In this document: positions 1 through 10,900 of the stretch, in pieces
Layout of the letters: every line of letters begins with the position of its first letter
How positions within the stretch are numbered: position 1 is the stretch's first letter
Source of the DNA: Limibacterium fermenti
GTDB lineage: Bacteria > Bacteroidota > Bacteroidia > Bacteroidales > Dysgonomonadaceae
Length of the DNA stretch: 64,000 nucleotides
Direction: 5' to 3'
Assembly (NCBI RefSeq): GCF_041902845.1
Contig: NZ_CP159486.1
Location: forward strand, 3,100,001-3,164,000
The notes under the pieces: model-generated
Seen by the model: only the letters and a program-made list of their open reading frames with translations
Told to the model about the DNA's origin: nothing
Database searches by the model: none
Program-made: the position numbers and the translations under genes

Positions 1-1
1 A

Positions 2-1249
2 TTATTGTTCGACCGGCATGCAACGGAAGAGAGTAGTGCGACCAATTTCGAAGAAGTTTTGTTTGTCTCTAACGGAGATATTCTTTTTAAAGGGATAAAA
101 AACAGGTTGGTAAAAATGAGCCATGGATTATATGTATCCGATGTAAAAATCAATAAACCCGTCGACGGATACATCACCGCGCTTTTCAGCGTAACGCTCA
201 CCGGATTCCCCACTTCAGAACAGGGAACCCCCATGCCGGTACACGTCGACTTTTTCACAAAGGACGGAACGGCGAATCAAAGGGAAAATTATGGTCCTGT
301 GAAGGGAAGCCTGTCTTTCATACCATCCAGCGACGGAGCCGGACGCTATATGATTAAACAAGACATCGAAGTGCCCATCAAAACGAACAATCTGCTCGAA
401 GGGCGAAAGATGTTCGAGGTGAATCTGGCCAATGTCGATCAGAGTTATATCGTAAAGCCGATCGGCGTGGGAACCATAGAAGATCAGGAAGTATTGGTCA
501 AACTGGTCAACACGCAGAACGGACTGGAAGGAGAAAGGGACATCGTGTATGAGCTGGGGATTTTTAAAACCAACGGTCAAAAATTAATCAATGCCACCGG
601 ATCCGATATTATCGTAGAAGGCAATTACGGCAGAGGCACCGCCGATAAGTTGGACTTCGATATGGGTGTGGCGCCGAGGCTTGTTATCGGGAAAGGCGCT
701 TCCGGCGGCAAGTTTAATGTGAATACGCTGACCGACGCCCGTTATGAGCTACCTAAAACAGTAGTGGTTGATTTCAACAAGATACTCGCTATTAATGACG
801 CATCCGTCGGTTTTGAAGGCTCCATCCTCAGTTGCCGGGGATTGATTATCGATCAGCCGGCTGCGGTGGCCATCACTTCGTTAGGCGATCATGGGCGGAT
901 GAATAATATTGTTTCGGGATTCTTCAAACTATCCCTGTTGCGTGCATCCGACGGGCAGCCCTTGACCAATGCCACCGGCGGAGATATCGGCATCGCCTGT
1001 TCCATTCTTGCCCAGACAACGGCTGAGGAAGGAAAAGATTTCGTCCTTACCAATATGCATAACTTAAGAGTATTGGGCGACGGAGAGCGTAGCGCCGTCA
1101 ATCTAGACGGTATCGTATTGTTCAATCGCGACAGTTCGGGAGCGAAAAAGATAGTCATCGGGATCGACTCTATCACCAAACCCGACAACGCACCCGATAT
1201 CATTGTATCACCGAAAGCGGCGTCAGCCGAATTTTCGATTGTTGAATAG
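2..1249 (+). CDS. Calx-beta-like repeat surface protein, C-terminal part (cut by window edge)
   Basis: The frame is open to the left edge and the only nearby start is a TTG at base 5, so the true start almost certainly lies outside. The visible 415 residues look like about three tandem Calx-beta-type beta-sandwich units. The first is clearest: VDFFTKDGTA followed about 60 residues later by GVGTIEDQE, the usual end strand of a Calx-beta domain. Later units share NATG(S/G)DI words. Calx-beta domains are extracellular, often calcium-binding, adhesion modules. There is no T9SS C-terminal domain and no membrane anchor in the visible part. It lies upstream of and co-directional with the fimbrial genes, so a role in surface adhesion is inferred. 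Confidence 0.6.
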   Translation, partial: LLFDRHATEESSATNFEEVLFVSNGDILFKGIKNRLVKMSHGLYVSDVKINKPVDGYITALFSVTLTGFPTSEQGTPMPVHVDFFTKDGTANQRENYGPVKGSLSFIPSSDGAGRYMIKQDIEVPIKTNNLLEGRKMFEVNLANVDQSYIVKPIGVGTIEDQEVLVKLVNTQNGLEGERDIVYELGIFKTNGQKLINATGSDIIVEGNYGRGTADKLDFDMGVAPRLVIGKGASGGKFNVNTLTDARYELPKTVVVDFNKILAINDASVGFEGSILSCRGLIIDQPAAVAITSLGDHGRMNNIVSGFFKLSLLRASDGQPLTNATGGDIGIACSILAQTTAEEGKDFVLTNMHNLRVLGDGERSAVNLDGIVLFNRDSSGAKKIVIGIDSITKPDNAPDIIVSPKAASAEFSIVE

Positions 1250-1304
1250 AAGTTAGCAGAAGTTGTCTCGATAATAGTTCTTTCTTATTCATAACCTTTG
1301 TGAA

Positions 1305-1345
1305 TCCTATGAGTTCCTTTGTGTCATGCAAAGGAGTTCATAGGA
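1305..1345 (+). terminator. long imperfect hairpin after the Calx-beta gene
   Basis: Two 17-base arms (1305-1321 and 1329-1345) pair at 15 of 17 positions around a 7-base loop. It sits in the 207-bp gap before the fimbrial genes. There is no clean T-run after it, so it could be a terminator, an mRNA-stabilising structure or an operator. Nothing else recognisable was seen in the gap. Confidence 0.35.
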
Positions 1346-1456
1346 GAAACAAAGACTTTTAGAGATGTTTTAAAACGCGTTCTTTATCCGTTTTCGATCT
1401 TGTATAAAGTTTTTTTCGATTGAAGCATTCATGAATTTTCGTATATAGTTAAAAAG

Positions 1457-2851
1457 ATGAACAAAACCGGTAAATATATTGCATATTTGTTTTTTAGCCT
1501 GTTTACATTCTTGGCTTTCATGGCCTCCTGCACGGCGGAAAATGAACCTGAGAAGCTGATTTCTCCGGGCGATAAGATTTCGTTGTCTATATCTTTTCAT
1601 TCTGCACAACAGACCAAGACTCAAAACGGACTGAGGGGAACGGAAATCGACTTAGAAGGCGAAAAGAAAATTTATAGCCTGGCGGTATTCATTTTCAAAT
1701 CGGGAACGAATGAGTTAGATGGGAAAAAAATCATCAACCGCGAGTTAAGCGGTGCAGCAGACGATCAAAATAGAAAAGATTATAAGGAAGTATCCGAAAT
1801 GAAGGATATTGAACTTACTGCCGGCATGCGGGATATCTATATCATTGCAAATGCTCCGGATAACCATTTCGACGGTGTCAATAATTGGACTTCTTTTACG
1901 ACGAGTACAGAGTTATTAGGTGAGCAAAAAACATACGGTTCAAAGATAGACGACGGTACTTCCGGAGAAACTCCTATCGGAGGCGAGGTGCCGGAAGAGA
2001 AATACACCAACTTGGTAATGACTCAGTCGTTTAAGAATCTACCGCTGAATAGTGGTGCTGAGAAGCACTATCTGGGCTACACAGAGAATGGAGGAATACC
2101 CTCAGCCGATAGTCCCGGTACACCGCTTCTCGATGGTGATAAAAAACCGATAAAAGTTGAGTTGGTGCGCTTGGTGGCAAGGGTAGCTATCCAAAAAATA
2201 AGTTTTAATCTTCCTAAGTCGTATGAATTTGAAACGGGGAAACCTACAAGCAATTTCAACCACTATATTGATGGAGTTTTTATGCTGAATGCAAAAAACA
2301 TTTCATCGTATTTCCCGGATGAATTTAGTACATCGGATGGAAACTTCGGGCAAGGAAACACAGAGGGGTATAATTTTCTGGTAGATAAAACAACTAACAT
2401 AAGTGCTAATGCAGTACTTGCAGACTACTTGTATAAGCCGCTTAGCTTCCCTGAATACGACATAATTAATAATCAAGTTCCTTTATGGTTCTACGCTTTT
2501 GAGAATAATCAAAGTGAAAATTACCCTACCGGCTTTGTGATTGGTGTGAAATATCAATATATAAATCCGAACGAGACGGATATACAAGAATTAAAAGCAT
2601 ATTACCTGCTTTCCATTAATCGAGAAGGAATAAAAAATGGGAAGGGTCATGATTTTATCAAACGAAATAACCAATATGGTCTCAATGTAACGATAAAAGG
2701 AGTTGGAAATCTTATTGCGGGATATTCTACAAAAAGCGCTTCGCTTCGTACGGCGGATATTCTTTCGGCGCAAGAGGACGCGGGAGTATTGGAAATAGAA
2801 GAAACGGTCGGGCCGAATCTGTTCCCATGGACAGGCGATATATATAAATAA
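1457..2851 (+). CDS. FimA/Mfa1-like fimbrial subunit (lipoprotein)
   Basis: 464 residues with a lipoprotein signal: hydrophobic segment at residues 7-22, then lipobox FMASC with the acylated Cys at about 25. The mature start has a beta strand (KISLSISF) followed by a candidate trypsin-like cleavage site, NGLRGTE, near Arg60, and then the typical subunit strand YSLAVFIF. In the known Bacteroidales type V fimbriae the subunit is exported as a lipoprotein, cut after an Arg, and polymerises by strand exchange; the same is inferred here. The C-terminus ends in FPWTGDIYK. The next gene is a FimB/Mfa2-like anchor 7 bp downstream, which supports the call. It could be a minor tip subunit rather than the major one. 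Confidence 0.75.
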   Translation: MNKTGKYIAYLFFSLFTFLAFMASCTAENEPEKLISPGDKISLSISFHSAQQTKTQNGLRGTEIDLEGEKKIYSLAVFIFKSGTNELDGKKIINRELSGAADDQNRKDYKEVSEMKDIELTAGMRDIYIIANAPDNHFDGVNNWTSFTTSTELLGEQKTYGSKIDDGTSGETPIGGEVPEEKYTNLVMTQSFKNLPLNSGAEKHYLGYTENGGIPSADSPGTPLLDGDKKPIKVELVRLVARVAIQKISFNLPKSYEFETGKPTSNFNHYIDGVFMLNAKNISSYFPDEFSTSDGNFGQGNTEGYNFLVDKTTNISANAVLADYLYKPLSFPEYDIINNQVPLWFYAFENNQSENYPTGFVIGVKYQYINPNETDIQELKAYYLLSINREGIKNGKGHDFIKRNNQYGLNVTIKGVGNLIAGYSTKSASLRTADILSAQEDAGVLEIEETVGPNLFPWTGDIYK

Positions 2852-2858
2852 TCAGAAG

Positions 2859-3860
2859 ATGATGAACAAAAGGATATTCAACATACGAGCACTTCATTCT
2901 TATGCGATAGTCGCATTACTGTTTATTGTAGCGTTCTCTTCGTGCAACGACAGTAATTCTCCCGATGAAACTCGTGAAGAAGCTGCGGTATCATTTCAAC
3001 TGAGGGCGGCTTCCGAAGATTATTTAAATAATACCTCCATTTATCGCTTCGATACAAGTAACAAGTTTGTAGAGAAAATGCTGAATGTTCAGCGAGAAAA
3101 TAATACGCTTTCCACCTATACCGCAGTAGGTACATGGAATCTGGTATTATTGACCTGCAATGAGAATATCTCGGACAATATCATTGTGCCGTCGCCGAAA
3201 GCATCGTATACTGAACCGATGTGGCGGACGAAAGATGTCGGAAACTTTTTATCTCAAACTCCTGAACTTCGGTATGTATCATTGCCGAATGTGGTAATAA
3301 CGAAAGATAATGTCACCAAACTTAGCACGCTATTATATCGAAATGTGGCGAAAATACAGGTGATATTGAAAAAATACGACGGTTTCGATAAGATTAAAGA
3401 GGGAAAAAATACGAATGCGTATGCAGAACTGTTGGATGTACCGACCACCTTGAATTGGGACGGCAATTTATATCCGAATAAGACCTCTCCGGATCTTTCA
3501 GAAAAACCATTGAGGGAAGATTTCAAATTTAATAATAGCGGCGTGGCTGACACGGTGAATTTTATTGTTCCTGCTCATCGAGGCGATGACGCATTCAAAA
3601 TCGACGAAGACGGGATATTAGTACAGAATTCAGCAACAGTAGATACTACGACACACAAATTGAAGTTGCGTGTTTCTATGCCGTTAAGCGGTCAGGCGTA
3701 TTTTGGAAAAAGTAAAGAAGGCATTGAGATTCCGTATGTTCCGAAAGTGAACAGTATTATACAAGTGAATGTAACATTTTACGGCAAAACATCGATGGAT
3801 ATTAAGATCGATGTAAAACCTTGGGAGGATTGGATTATTCAAGAGGAAACATTCGAATGA
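2859..3860 (+). CDS. FimB/Mfa2-like fimbrial anchor lipoprotein
   Basis: 333 residues. Signal peptide with lipobox AFSSC (Cys near residue 29), then a beta-rich protein ending in the VKPWEDW motif commonly seen near the C-terminus of FimB/Mfa2 anchors. In Porphyromonas these proteins stay lipid-anchored in the outer membrane, hold the fimbria base and limit its length. It starts 7 bp after the FimA-like gene, so the two are one transcript. Two start codons are in tandem (2859 and 2862); either gives the same signal peptide. Family assignment rests on context plus overall architecture. Confidence 0.7.
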   Translation: MMNKRIFNIRALHSYAIVALLFIVAFSSCNDSNSPDETREEAAVSFQLRAASEDYLNNTSIYRFDTSNKFVEKMLNVQRENNTLSTYTAVGTWNLVLLTCNENISDNIIVPSPKASYTEPMWRTKDVGNFLSQTPELRYVSLPNVVITKDNVTKLSTLLYRNVAKIQVILKKYDGFDKIKEGKNTNAYAELLDVPTTLNWDGNLYPNKTSPDLSEKPLREDFKFNNSGVADTVNFIVPAHRGDDAFKIDEDGILVQNSATVDTTTHKLKLRVSMPLSGQAYFGKSKEGIEIPYVPKVNSIIQVNVTFYGKTSMDIKIDVKPWEDWIIQEETFE

Positions 3861-3929
3861 GTTACTGCAATTGGGAGATCGTTCCAAATGACGCTCTCGG
3901 TAAATACATAAGTAAAAAAAGAAACGATT

Positions 3930-6900
3930 ATGAATCTATCATATACAAAAAATAGGAGTTGTACAAAACGTTCCGTTCTACATAGAATACTGTTTGTAGG
4001 ATTGTTCATTCTTTGTTCTTTATCGATATATGCCCAAGACTCCGATAATACCGAGTTTTGGTTCGTTGCCCCCGACGCGTCGAACGCGCATGATGATCGT
4101 CCTACGTTTTTGATGATTACCGCAGGTGATAAACCTACTATGGTTACTATCAGTATGCCTCGAAATAAATCTTTTAAAGAAGCTTTTTCGCTTCACACAG
4201 ATACTACACGTTCATTAAAAGCAAACGAATATTGGAAATTTGAGTTTAACAGCGACAATATAGATATTATAGAAAATGATTACACCTCTTCCGGTACCGT
4301 TACAAAAAAAGGGATATATATCAAGTCTGATGAGCCAATATCTGTTTACTATCAAATTGATGGGCACGAAAACCACCAAAAGGAAATATTCACGCTCAAA
4401 GGAAAAAAAGCATTGGGAGAAGAATTTTATATGCCCTTTCAAACAAAATATAATGTTAGTCCGACCTATAGCGTTGATGCTTTTCGACAGATACAGATTG
4501 TAGCAACCGAAGATAATACAGTCGTTACAATTGAGCCCAAGGGAAAATTGGCTTCCAACAATGGATTCATTGATAGTAATAGCAATTTACCAGATCGACA
4601 ACAAACGCTAATGAAAGGACAAACTCTTTTGTGGAGAGCGTATGAGAGAACTACTGAAGGTTTAACAGGAACAAAAATTACATCTACATCCGGTAAACCG
4701 ATTGCCGTTACTTGGTTTGAAGATTGTCTTCAAGGAACCAATTCTGCGGGCGGATTTTCAGGAAATATTGATCCGATTGGTGACCAACTCGTTCCTGTAA
4801 AGAACTTAGGAAAAAACTATATTCTAGTTAAGGGGTATTCAAATGGTAATAATTCTGTGAATGATCATGTTGGAGTGCTGGCTGTGACAAACAATACCGA
4901 GGTATATCTGGATAATGTTAAGATAGAAACATTACAAGCCGGTGAATATTGGTCTAAGGATTTAGGCAAAGGAATTGAGGGTCAACAGGGTTATTATGTA
5001 AAAGCCAGCCATCCGGTCTATTGTATTCATCAATCCGCCGGAGGAGCGGAAATAGGAGGGTCTTTATTGCCCAGTTTATATTCCATATCGGGACGCCGTA
5101 TCACTTTTATAAAGGGGACATTGACGGATTATAATACGATATTTTTGGTGTTCAGAGAATCGGCTAAAGACGGATTTAAAATTAATAATAAAACATTCAG
5201 CGATTTAGTGGCAGAGAAAATTATCAGTTATAGTCCCCAGAAAATAGGCTTCGAAACATGGATGTATGCTAAAGTGGATATTAAAAACGTTACTCCATTG
5301 GAAGGAAGTGTTTGTGTGGTAGAAAATAACGCAGGCTCTTTTTCTTTAGGTTATTTTAATGGAAGCAGCGGTGGCACTTGTTTATATGGATACTTTTCAG
5401 CATTCGGGACTTTTTCTTTTAAGAGTGATGTCATAAATCACTGTAAAGACAGTTATGAATTTGATGCGCCTTATGCTTTAACCTATAAATGGACATTACC
5501 TGATGGTACAACCTCTACGACTTCAAATTTAACGGCGACAAAAAGTGGAATATATAAATTATGGGTAGACCAAGATCCTTATGAAATAGAGGATGAAACG
5601 CATCTTAAACTGCAAAACTTCAATAATTACGCACTTAACTCTCCGAAACAACTGCTTCTAAATAAATCCTACAATTTCTCGATTCAATTGGATCACAGCG
5701 ATCTGGATAATATCTTTAATGCTTCATACGATTGGAATTTCGGTGACGGAGCTGTTACTACGCCAACTGAGAATCCGAATATAGTAAACGTATATTATAC
5801 AACCGTTGGAGATAAAGAAATTACATTAAAAGTAACGAATGAGGATGCTGTAGATTGCTCTACCGAGATTAAGGTTCCTGTAAAAATTGAAACGCAGGAT
5901 GGAAGGGTGATGTATTGGAAATCCGATGCGAGAAACCACAATTGGAATGATGAAAATAACTGGGTGGTAAAAGATGGGGAAGGAAAAATCATAGCTGATA
6001 TATCGGTTGTACCCTCAGCCAAAACAAAGGTATATTTACCGGGAAATGCAGAAGAGTATCCATCTCTTGATGAATGGAATACTGACTGGAGGTATTACGG
6101 GCAACCGGAGGCGAGGGATATCGTTTTCCAATATGGTAGCCAACTTCATTATCAACATAAATTGAAATATGAGAACGCTTATATCCAATACAACTGGGGG
6201 TATTACGGAAATGATAAAAATGTTGGACAACCTCTACATTGGCAAGATGGTCAGAAATTGTTTCGTGACACGTGGCATATATTGGCGGCACCGTTAAAAG
6301 GTATGGCGTCGGGCGATTTTTCCCTGACAGGACGTCCGTTCTCTTGGCAGAAAAAATTCCAAACAACCACACTGCAAGACGGTGTGATTGAAGGCGGGTT
6401 TTTTCCGGCGTTCGCCGATAACGCAGTTCCACTTGCGAAAAATAATAATGCGATCGCGGTAAAAATGGCCGAATACAATACTCAAACCGGTTATCAAGAT
6501 CAAGCCTATTTGGAAAACTTAAAAGGCGTAATCGAAATTCCATATTTTGAGAATAGTTCGAAAGCTGCATCTTATCCCGGCCACAGCTATGATGCTTTAT
6601 CGGAGATAAGTAATTTCTACTATTTCGATACGAAGACATTGAAACTTCTTAACTCCCCGGTACACGCGATGAAGCGAGGGGATGAAGCTTACCGCTTTGT
6701 GTATGAAACGGAGCATAATCAACTTCCCGCTGATAACACCTATAAAATGTCCCTGAATCCGAAAAGTATCAGCGATTCGGGTGAAGTAATGGTTGGGAAT
6801 CCGTTTCTTTCGCCTATCCATGCTTGGGGGTTTTATCAAGCCAATAATGAAGTGATTGATCATGATGCTGGATTCAAACTGTTATCGGAAGACGGCTTAC

Positions 6901-7811
6901 AATGGGTACAGAAGTTTTTTACGGAGAACGAAATGATTCCTGCTTGGAAGGCGTTTATTGTTACATTAAAAAACGATCTTTCCGGTAAATCTTCTTCTAA
7001 ACAAGCTTCATCTATGCGGGATGCATCCGCTGCCGTGTTGTCATTTCCTTTGGAGACGTCCCCCGTACCTACGTATACGCTCCTTTCTGCTTCGACAACA
7101 CGTGCTTCGTCTATTGAGCATAGTATGGGGAGTTCCCTTTATATGGGCATTCTGAAAGAGAATGTCCTCTCGGGCGATAAAGCGATATTGCAAGATGAAC
7201 AGAATACTTCATTTTCCGAGATCCTGAAAATGATTCAGCCTGAAGGGCATGCAACGCCCGAAGTCTTCTTTATCGATTCAGAGGAAGGAACTTCAAACTT
7301 GATTCAAAATTACAGGCAGGGACAAAACGAAGTGGCTATTGGTGTAAAGACATCCGATGTGCATTCGCGACTATCGCTCCAATTCAAAAATGTACCGATG
7401 TTTACCGCTACCACCGGCGCCAAAGCTGTTTTGGTTGATAAGTACTTAAATATAAAACAAGATCTTGCCCGCAGTGCGACGTATGGGTTTACCCAACGCG
7501 CTACAGGATTGGACAAACAATCGGTCGATAAAACCCGCTTTGTGTTGCAATTGGGCAACGAAACAACCGTTCAAGAGGATTCTGAAAATGGAATTCATGT
7601 ATTTTACCGTTCGGGAGTATTGCAAATCTCCTCGGATGAAACTATCGACGCCGTTGCGGTATATGATTCGCAGGGACGACTGGTTTATTCGGCCCATTCG
7701 ATCGGTCGTACCGAATATACGTATTCCATCTCGTTAAAAGGAGGAATCTTTGTCGTTCAGGTAAAAACGGCTTCAGGAAAATCGAAAGCAGAGAAGATAA
7801 CGGGTTATTGA
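3930..7811 (+). CDS. giant T9SS-secreted adhesin with IgGFc-binding-like, PKD and sorting domains
   Basis: 1293 residues. Sec signal peptide at 1-36, ending IYAQ. Residues about 130-430 match the IgGFc-binding-protein N-terminal module found in many Bacteroidetes surface proteins (e.g. PIAVTWFEDC, GKNYILVKGYS). Residues about 585-655 are a PKD domain (YDWNFGDG). From about 660 runs a long module starting MYWKSDARNHNW that is shared with the next gene. Residues about 1220-1293 are a T9SS type A sorting domain (YDSQGRLVYSAHS, then GGIFVVQVKT). The protein is expected to cross the outer membrane through T9SS and be attached to the surface. The domain name is historical; actual binding to IgG is not shown by sequence. 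It follows the fimbrial pair by 69 bp. Confidence 0.85.
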   Translation: MNLSYTKNRSCTKRSVLHRILFVGLFILCSLSIYAQDSDNTEFWFVAPDASNAHDDRPTFLMITAGDKPTMVTISMPRNKSFKEAFSLHTDTTRSLKANEYWKFEFNSDNIDIIENDYTSSGTVTKKGIYIKSDEPISVYYQIDGHENHQKEIFTLKGKKALGEEFYMPFQTKYNVSPTYSVDAFRQIQIVATEDNTVVTIEPKGKLASNNGFIDSNSNLPDRQQTLMKGQTLLWRAYERTTEGLTGTKITSTSGKPIAVTWFEDCLQGTNSAGGFSGNIDPIGDQLVPVKNLGKNYILVKGYSNGNNSVNDHVGVLAVTNNTEVYLDNVKIETLQAGEYWSKDLGKGIEGQQGYYVKASHPVYCIHQSAGGAEIGGSLLPSLYSISGRRITFIKGTLTDYNTIFLVFRESAKDGFKINNKTFSDLVAEKIISYSPQKIGFETWMYAKVDIKNVTPLEGSVCVVENNAGSFSLGYFNGSSGGTCLYGYFSAFGTFSFKSDVINHCKDSYEFDAPYALTYKWTLPDGTTSTTSNLTATKSGIYKLWVDQDPYEIEDETHLKLQNFNNYALNSPKQLLLNKSYNFSIQLDHSDLDNIFNASYDWNFGDGAVTTPTENPNIVNVYYTTVGDKEITLKVTNEDAVDCSTEIKVPVKIETQDGRVMYWKSDARNHNWNDENNWVVKDGEGKIIADISVVPSAKTKVYLPGNAEEYPSLDEWNTDWRYYGQPEARDIVFQYGSQLHYQHKLKYENAYIQYNWGYYGNDKNVGQPLHWQDGQKLFRDTWHILAAPLKGMASGDFSLTGRPFSWQKKFQTTTLQDGVIEGGFFPAFADNAVPLAKNNNAIAVKMAEYNTQTGYQDQAYLENLKGVIEIPYFENSSKAASYPGHSYDALSEISNFYYFDTKTLKLLNSPVHAMKRGDEAYRFVYETEHNQLPADNTYKMSLNPKSISDSGEVMVGNPFLSPIHAWGFYQANNEVIDHDAGFKLLSEDGLQWVQKFFTENEMIPAWKAFIVTLKNDLSGKSSSKQASSMRDASAAVLSFPLETSPVPTYTLLSASTTRASSIEHSMGSSLYMGILKENVLSGDKAILQDEQNTSFSEILKMIQPEGHATPEVFFIDSEEGTSNLIQNYRQGQNEVAIGVKTSDVHSRLSLQFKNVPMFTATTGAKAVLVDKYLNIKQDLARSATYGFTQRATGLDKQSVDKTRFVLQLGNETTVQEDSENGIHVFYRSGVLQISSDETIDAVAVYDSQGRLVYSAHSIGRTEYTYSISLKGGIFVVQVKTASGKSKAEKITGY

Positions 7812-7817
7812 TCATTT

Positions 7818-7852
7818 TGCCGTGTAGTTATACGAACTACAGTCGAACGGCA
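7818..7852 (+). terminator. bulged hairpin between the two giant adhesin genes
   Basis: A 12-bp stem with a 6-base bulge: 7818-7829 pairs with 7835-7840 plus 7847-7852. A T-run follows at about 7861-7866. It may attenuate transcription between the two adhesin genes or protect mRNA ends. The downstream gene starts at 7928 without an obvious TAnnTTTG promoter. Confidence 0.4.
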
Positions 7853-7927
7853 TAACACAATTTTTTATAATGAAGCGAATACGTTGGATATTCGTAACAG
7901 GCAAACTATAATCAAAAGGAAAGAGAA

Positions 7928-10900
7928 GTGAGTTTAGAAATTTCATATGCAAAGAGCCACAAGAGCTCAATAAATAGTATATATCTTAAAATATTACTAG
8001 TGGTTGTCCCTATTGTTTTTTCTTTCTCGGGTTATGCGGAGGATGAAAAAGGGTACACAGTTACCGTGCCTTCGCTGTTGATTCAGAATAAATCATACAC
8101 ATTTTCCGTTAATAAAAATAATCGACCTCCTGCAAATTGCTCATGGAATTTTGGCGAGGACGCCAATCCTTCAACGTCGGGTAAGTCTTCCGTAGAGGTC
8201 ACCTATACAACTCCCGGCGTAAAAATAATAACATTAACGGTGAAGGATTCAAATAAAGACATCGCGATCGAAAAGCAGGTGTTTGTCAGCGAGCAACCTG
8301 ATAACGTTGAAGATGTTGGTTGTTATGTGAACCCTGAGACAACTAATTGGCAACCCGCTGAAAAGGGAAAAAGTGAGGAAGCTACAGGAGAAGATAAAGT
8401 GCATATCCTGGCCCAACCGTTCGTAGGAGACATCGATGGCGATGAAAAATCGGAAGTTGTGACTTCAAACAAAACTACTTCGGGGACTTATACGCATTCC
8501 AATAAAATATTGATTTTCGATAACGAATTAAAGTTGAAGAAAAGCATATCAACGCCGAGTATGTATAGTAATTCGGCTACTCCCATTGTTTTGCTAAGAC
8601 TCAAACCTACGGATACGCATGCGTTGATTATTATCGCGACTGATGGGGAGGATAAGGATAATAACCTTAAATATAAACTTCAGGCATATAAGTCCGACGG
8701 TACATTAGTGTGGACTTCTAATGCATCGATTTTTAATGATAAAACCACCTCCGTAAAAGATGCGTCGATCAGTTTGGTGGCGGGCGATATCAATAACGAC
8801 GGAATACCGGAGATTTTGGCCGGCGACCGTATTTTTAATGCTTCGAACGGTAAATTGGTGGCCAGCCTGCTCGTGGGTGGCAGAGGATACCGGTTCTTGA
8901 ATACTCAGAATCCGATGTATATGCCAGCATTAGCAGATATGAATAACGACGGACGTTTGGAAGTGGTAACCGGCAATACTGTATATAAGGTGACGATCAA
9001 TGATCCTGATGATGCTTCAAAAAACACAGTTGTTATATTATCTCAAGCTACAGGAGTGGATGACGGTTTTGTTTCGGTAGCCGATATTGATAGGAACGGA
9101 CAATTAGACGTAGTGGTGATCAAGAACGGAAACGAGTCTTCTACCGGATTCCCGATATTAACGGTATGGAACGGAGCAACGGGTAACATCATTGCCGGTC
9201 CGGCATCTCCGTCTGTAAAAGCAGGAGGTGGCTCCCGTGTGTTTATCGGGAATGTGGATGAAGATGCGCATCCCGAATTATTTTTTTCTTATATAAACCA
9301 ACTCGTCCGTTTTGATTATGATGGCAATGCTGTAAATGTCAAAGATAGGCTCAAACAAACATGGAATGTGATAACAAGCGATGCGTCGGGAGGAACGACC
9401 TTATCGATGTTCGATTTTGACCAGGACGGGAAAGCCGAATTGGTCTATAGAGATATGACCGACTTACGCATTATTGAAGGGACAGACGGCAGTAATCGGA
9501 AAACATTTCCTTGTTTTTCCGCCACCCACTCCGAGTATCCGATAGTCGTCGACTTTAACCGGGATGGTCATGCAGACATCTTGGTTTCGGGAGCGGTAAA
9601 AGATCAAACATACGCAGATGTCCGCCTCTATTGGTTCTCCGGAGAAAAAAATGATTGGGCGCCAGCCCGTACAGTATGGAACCAACACGGGTATAATGCC
9701 GTACACGTAAATGAAGACCTGACGATCCCCAAGTATCAGTTGAATCCGGCAATGACGTTCGCGGGGCCAGACCAGGTGCTAGGCACAGCGGACGATGTAT
9801 ATCCTTACAATGGTTTCCTGCAGCAACAAACATCATTGAGTGGCGACGGCGTGCCTTTTTATAAGGCTCCGAGAGCGGATTTTCTGGAACCCGAGAGTGT
9901 CGTCTACGATTACAATGCCGATACGGATGTGTTGCATATTACCAACGTCAAGGTGAAAAATAGCGGCGACGCCGTTCTCCCTAAACCGATGAAGATTACA
10001 GTGTATAAAGAAAAAGTGGAAGCGCCTGCCATCATTTACACGCATGACTACGACAAGGACATTGCGATTGGAGAGACCATAATGCTCAATTTCGATATTC
10101 CGAATTTCAAGAAGTGGTTGCCGGCGGAAGGACTGATCATCCGTGTCAACGATGCCGGTAACGGAGGATCGTTTCACCGGGTGTGTGATGATAAAAACGT
10201 GGAAAATACAACCGATGCGTTTATGTACATTCCGCTCGGTAAGCTGGCATGGGCAGACGGTTATCGTAAATGTGAAGGTGGAGAGGTATTATTTCAAGCG
10301 GATGAAAAACTTCACAACGATAAGGTGACATTCAGTTGGCGAACCCCTACCCCTGCATCCAAAGAGTTTTCTACCGAAAAAGAAGCAACGCTCACAGACC
10401 TGAAATTGAGTGATGCGGGGCGATATGTGTTTCAGGCGAAAGTAAATAACCAGTTGAATATCACGGCTACGTTGCCTTATTTGTCTGTGGCACCGGCCGT
10501 GATGTATTGGAGAACCGATGCCGAAAACAGCAATTGGAATAATAGAAACAATTGGGCAAAAAGTGCGACAATGGGAGATAATATATCAGCCGTTCCTGCG
10601 CCATGTACGCGGGTCGTTCTTCCGGGAAGTGAGAAAACAAAGGTATATCCTTCATTAAGCGATAAGAATACCGACCGATCGCTTTACGGAGAGCCCGAAG
10701 CGGATGAGATCGTTTTCCACTATGGCAGCCAACTGCATTATCAACATAAACTGAAATACAACAGAGCGTTTATTCAGTATAACTGGGGATATTATAAGAG
10801 TGATACTCCGACAACACATTGGGAAGAGGGTCGGCAATTATCGCGTAATACATGGCATATATTGGCTGCACCGTTAAAGAAGATGGCTTCGGGAGATTTT

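Noticed and set aside
3930..7811. Literal antibody-binding function for the IgGFc-binding-like domain
   Set aside because: The domain name is inherited from a mammalian mucin-like protein; nothing in the sequence shows IgG binding.
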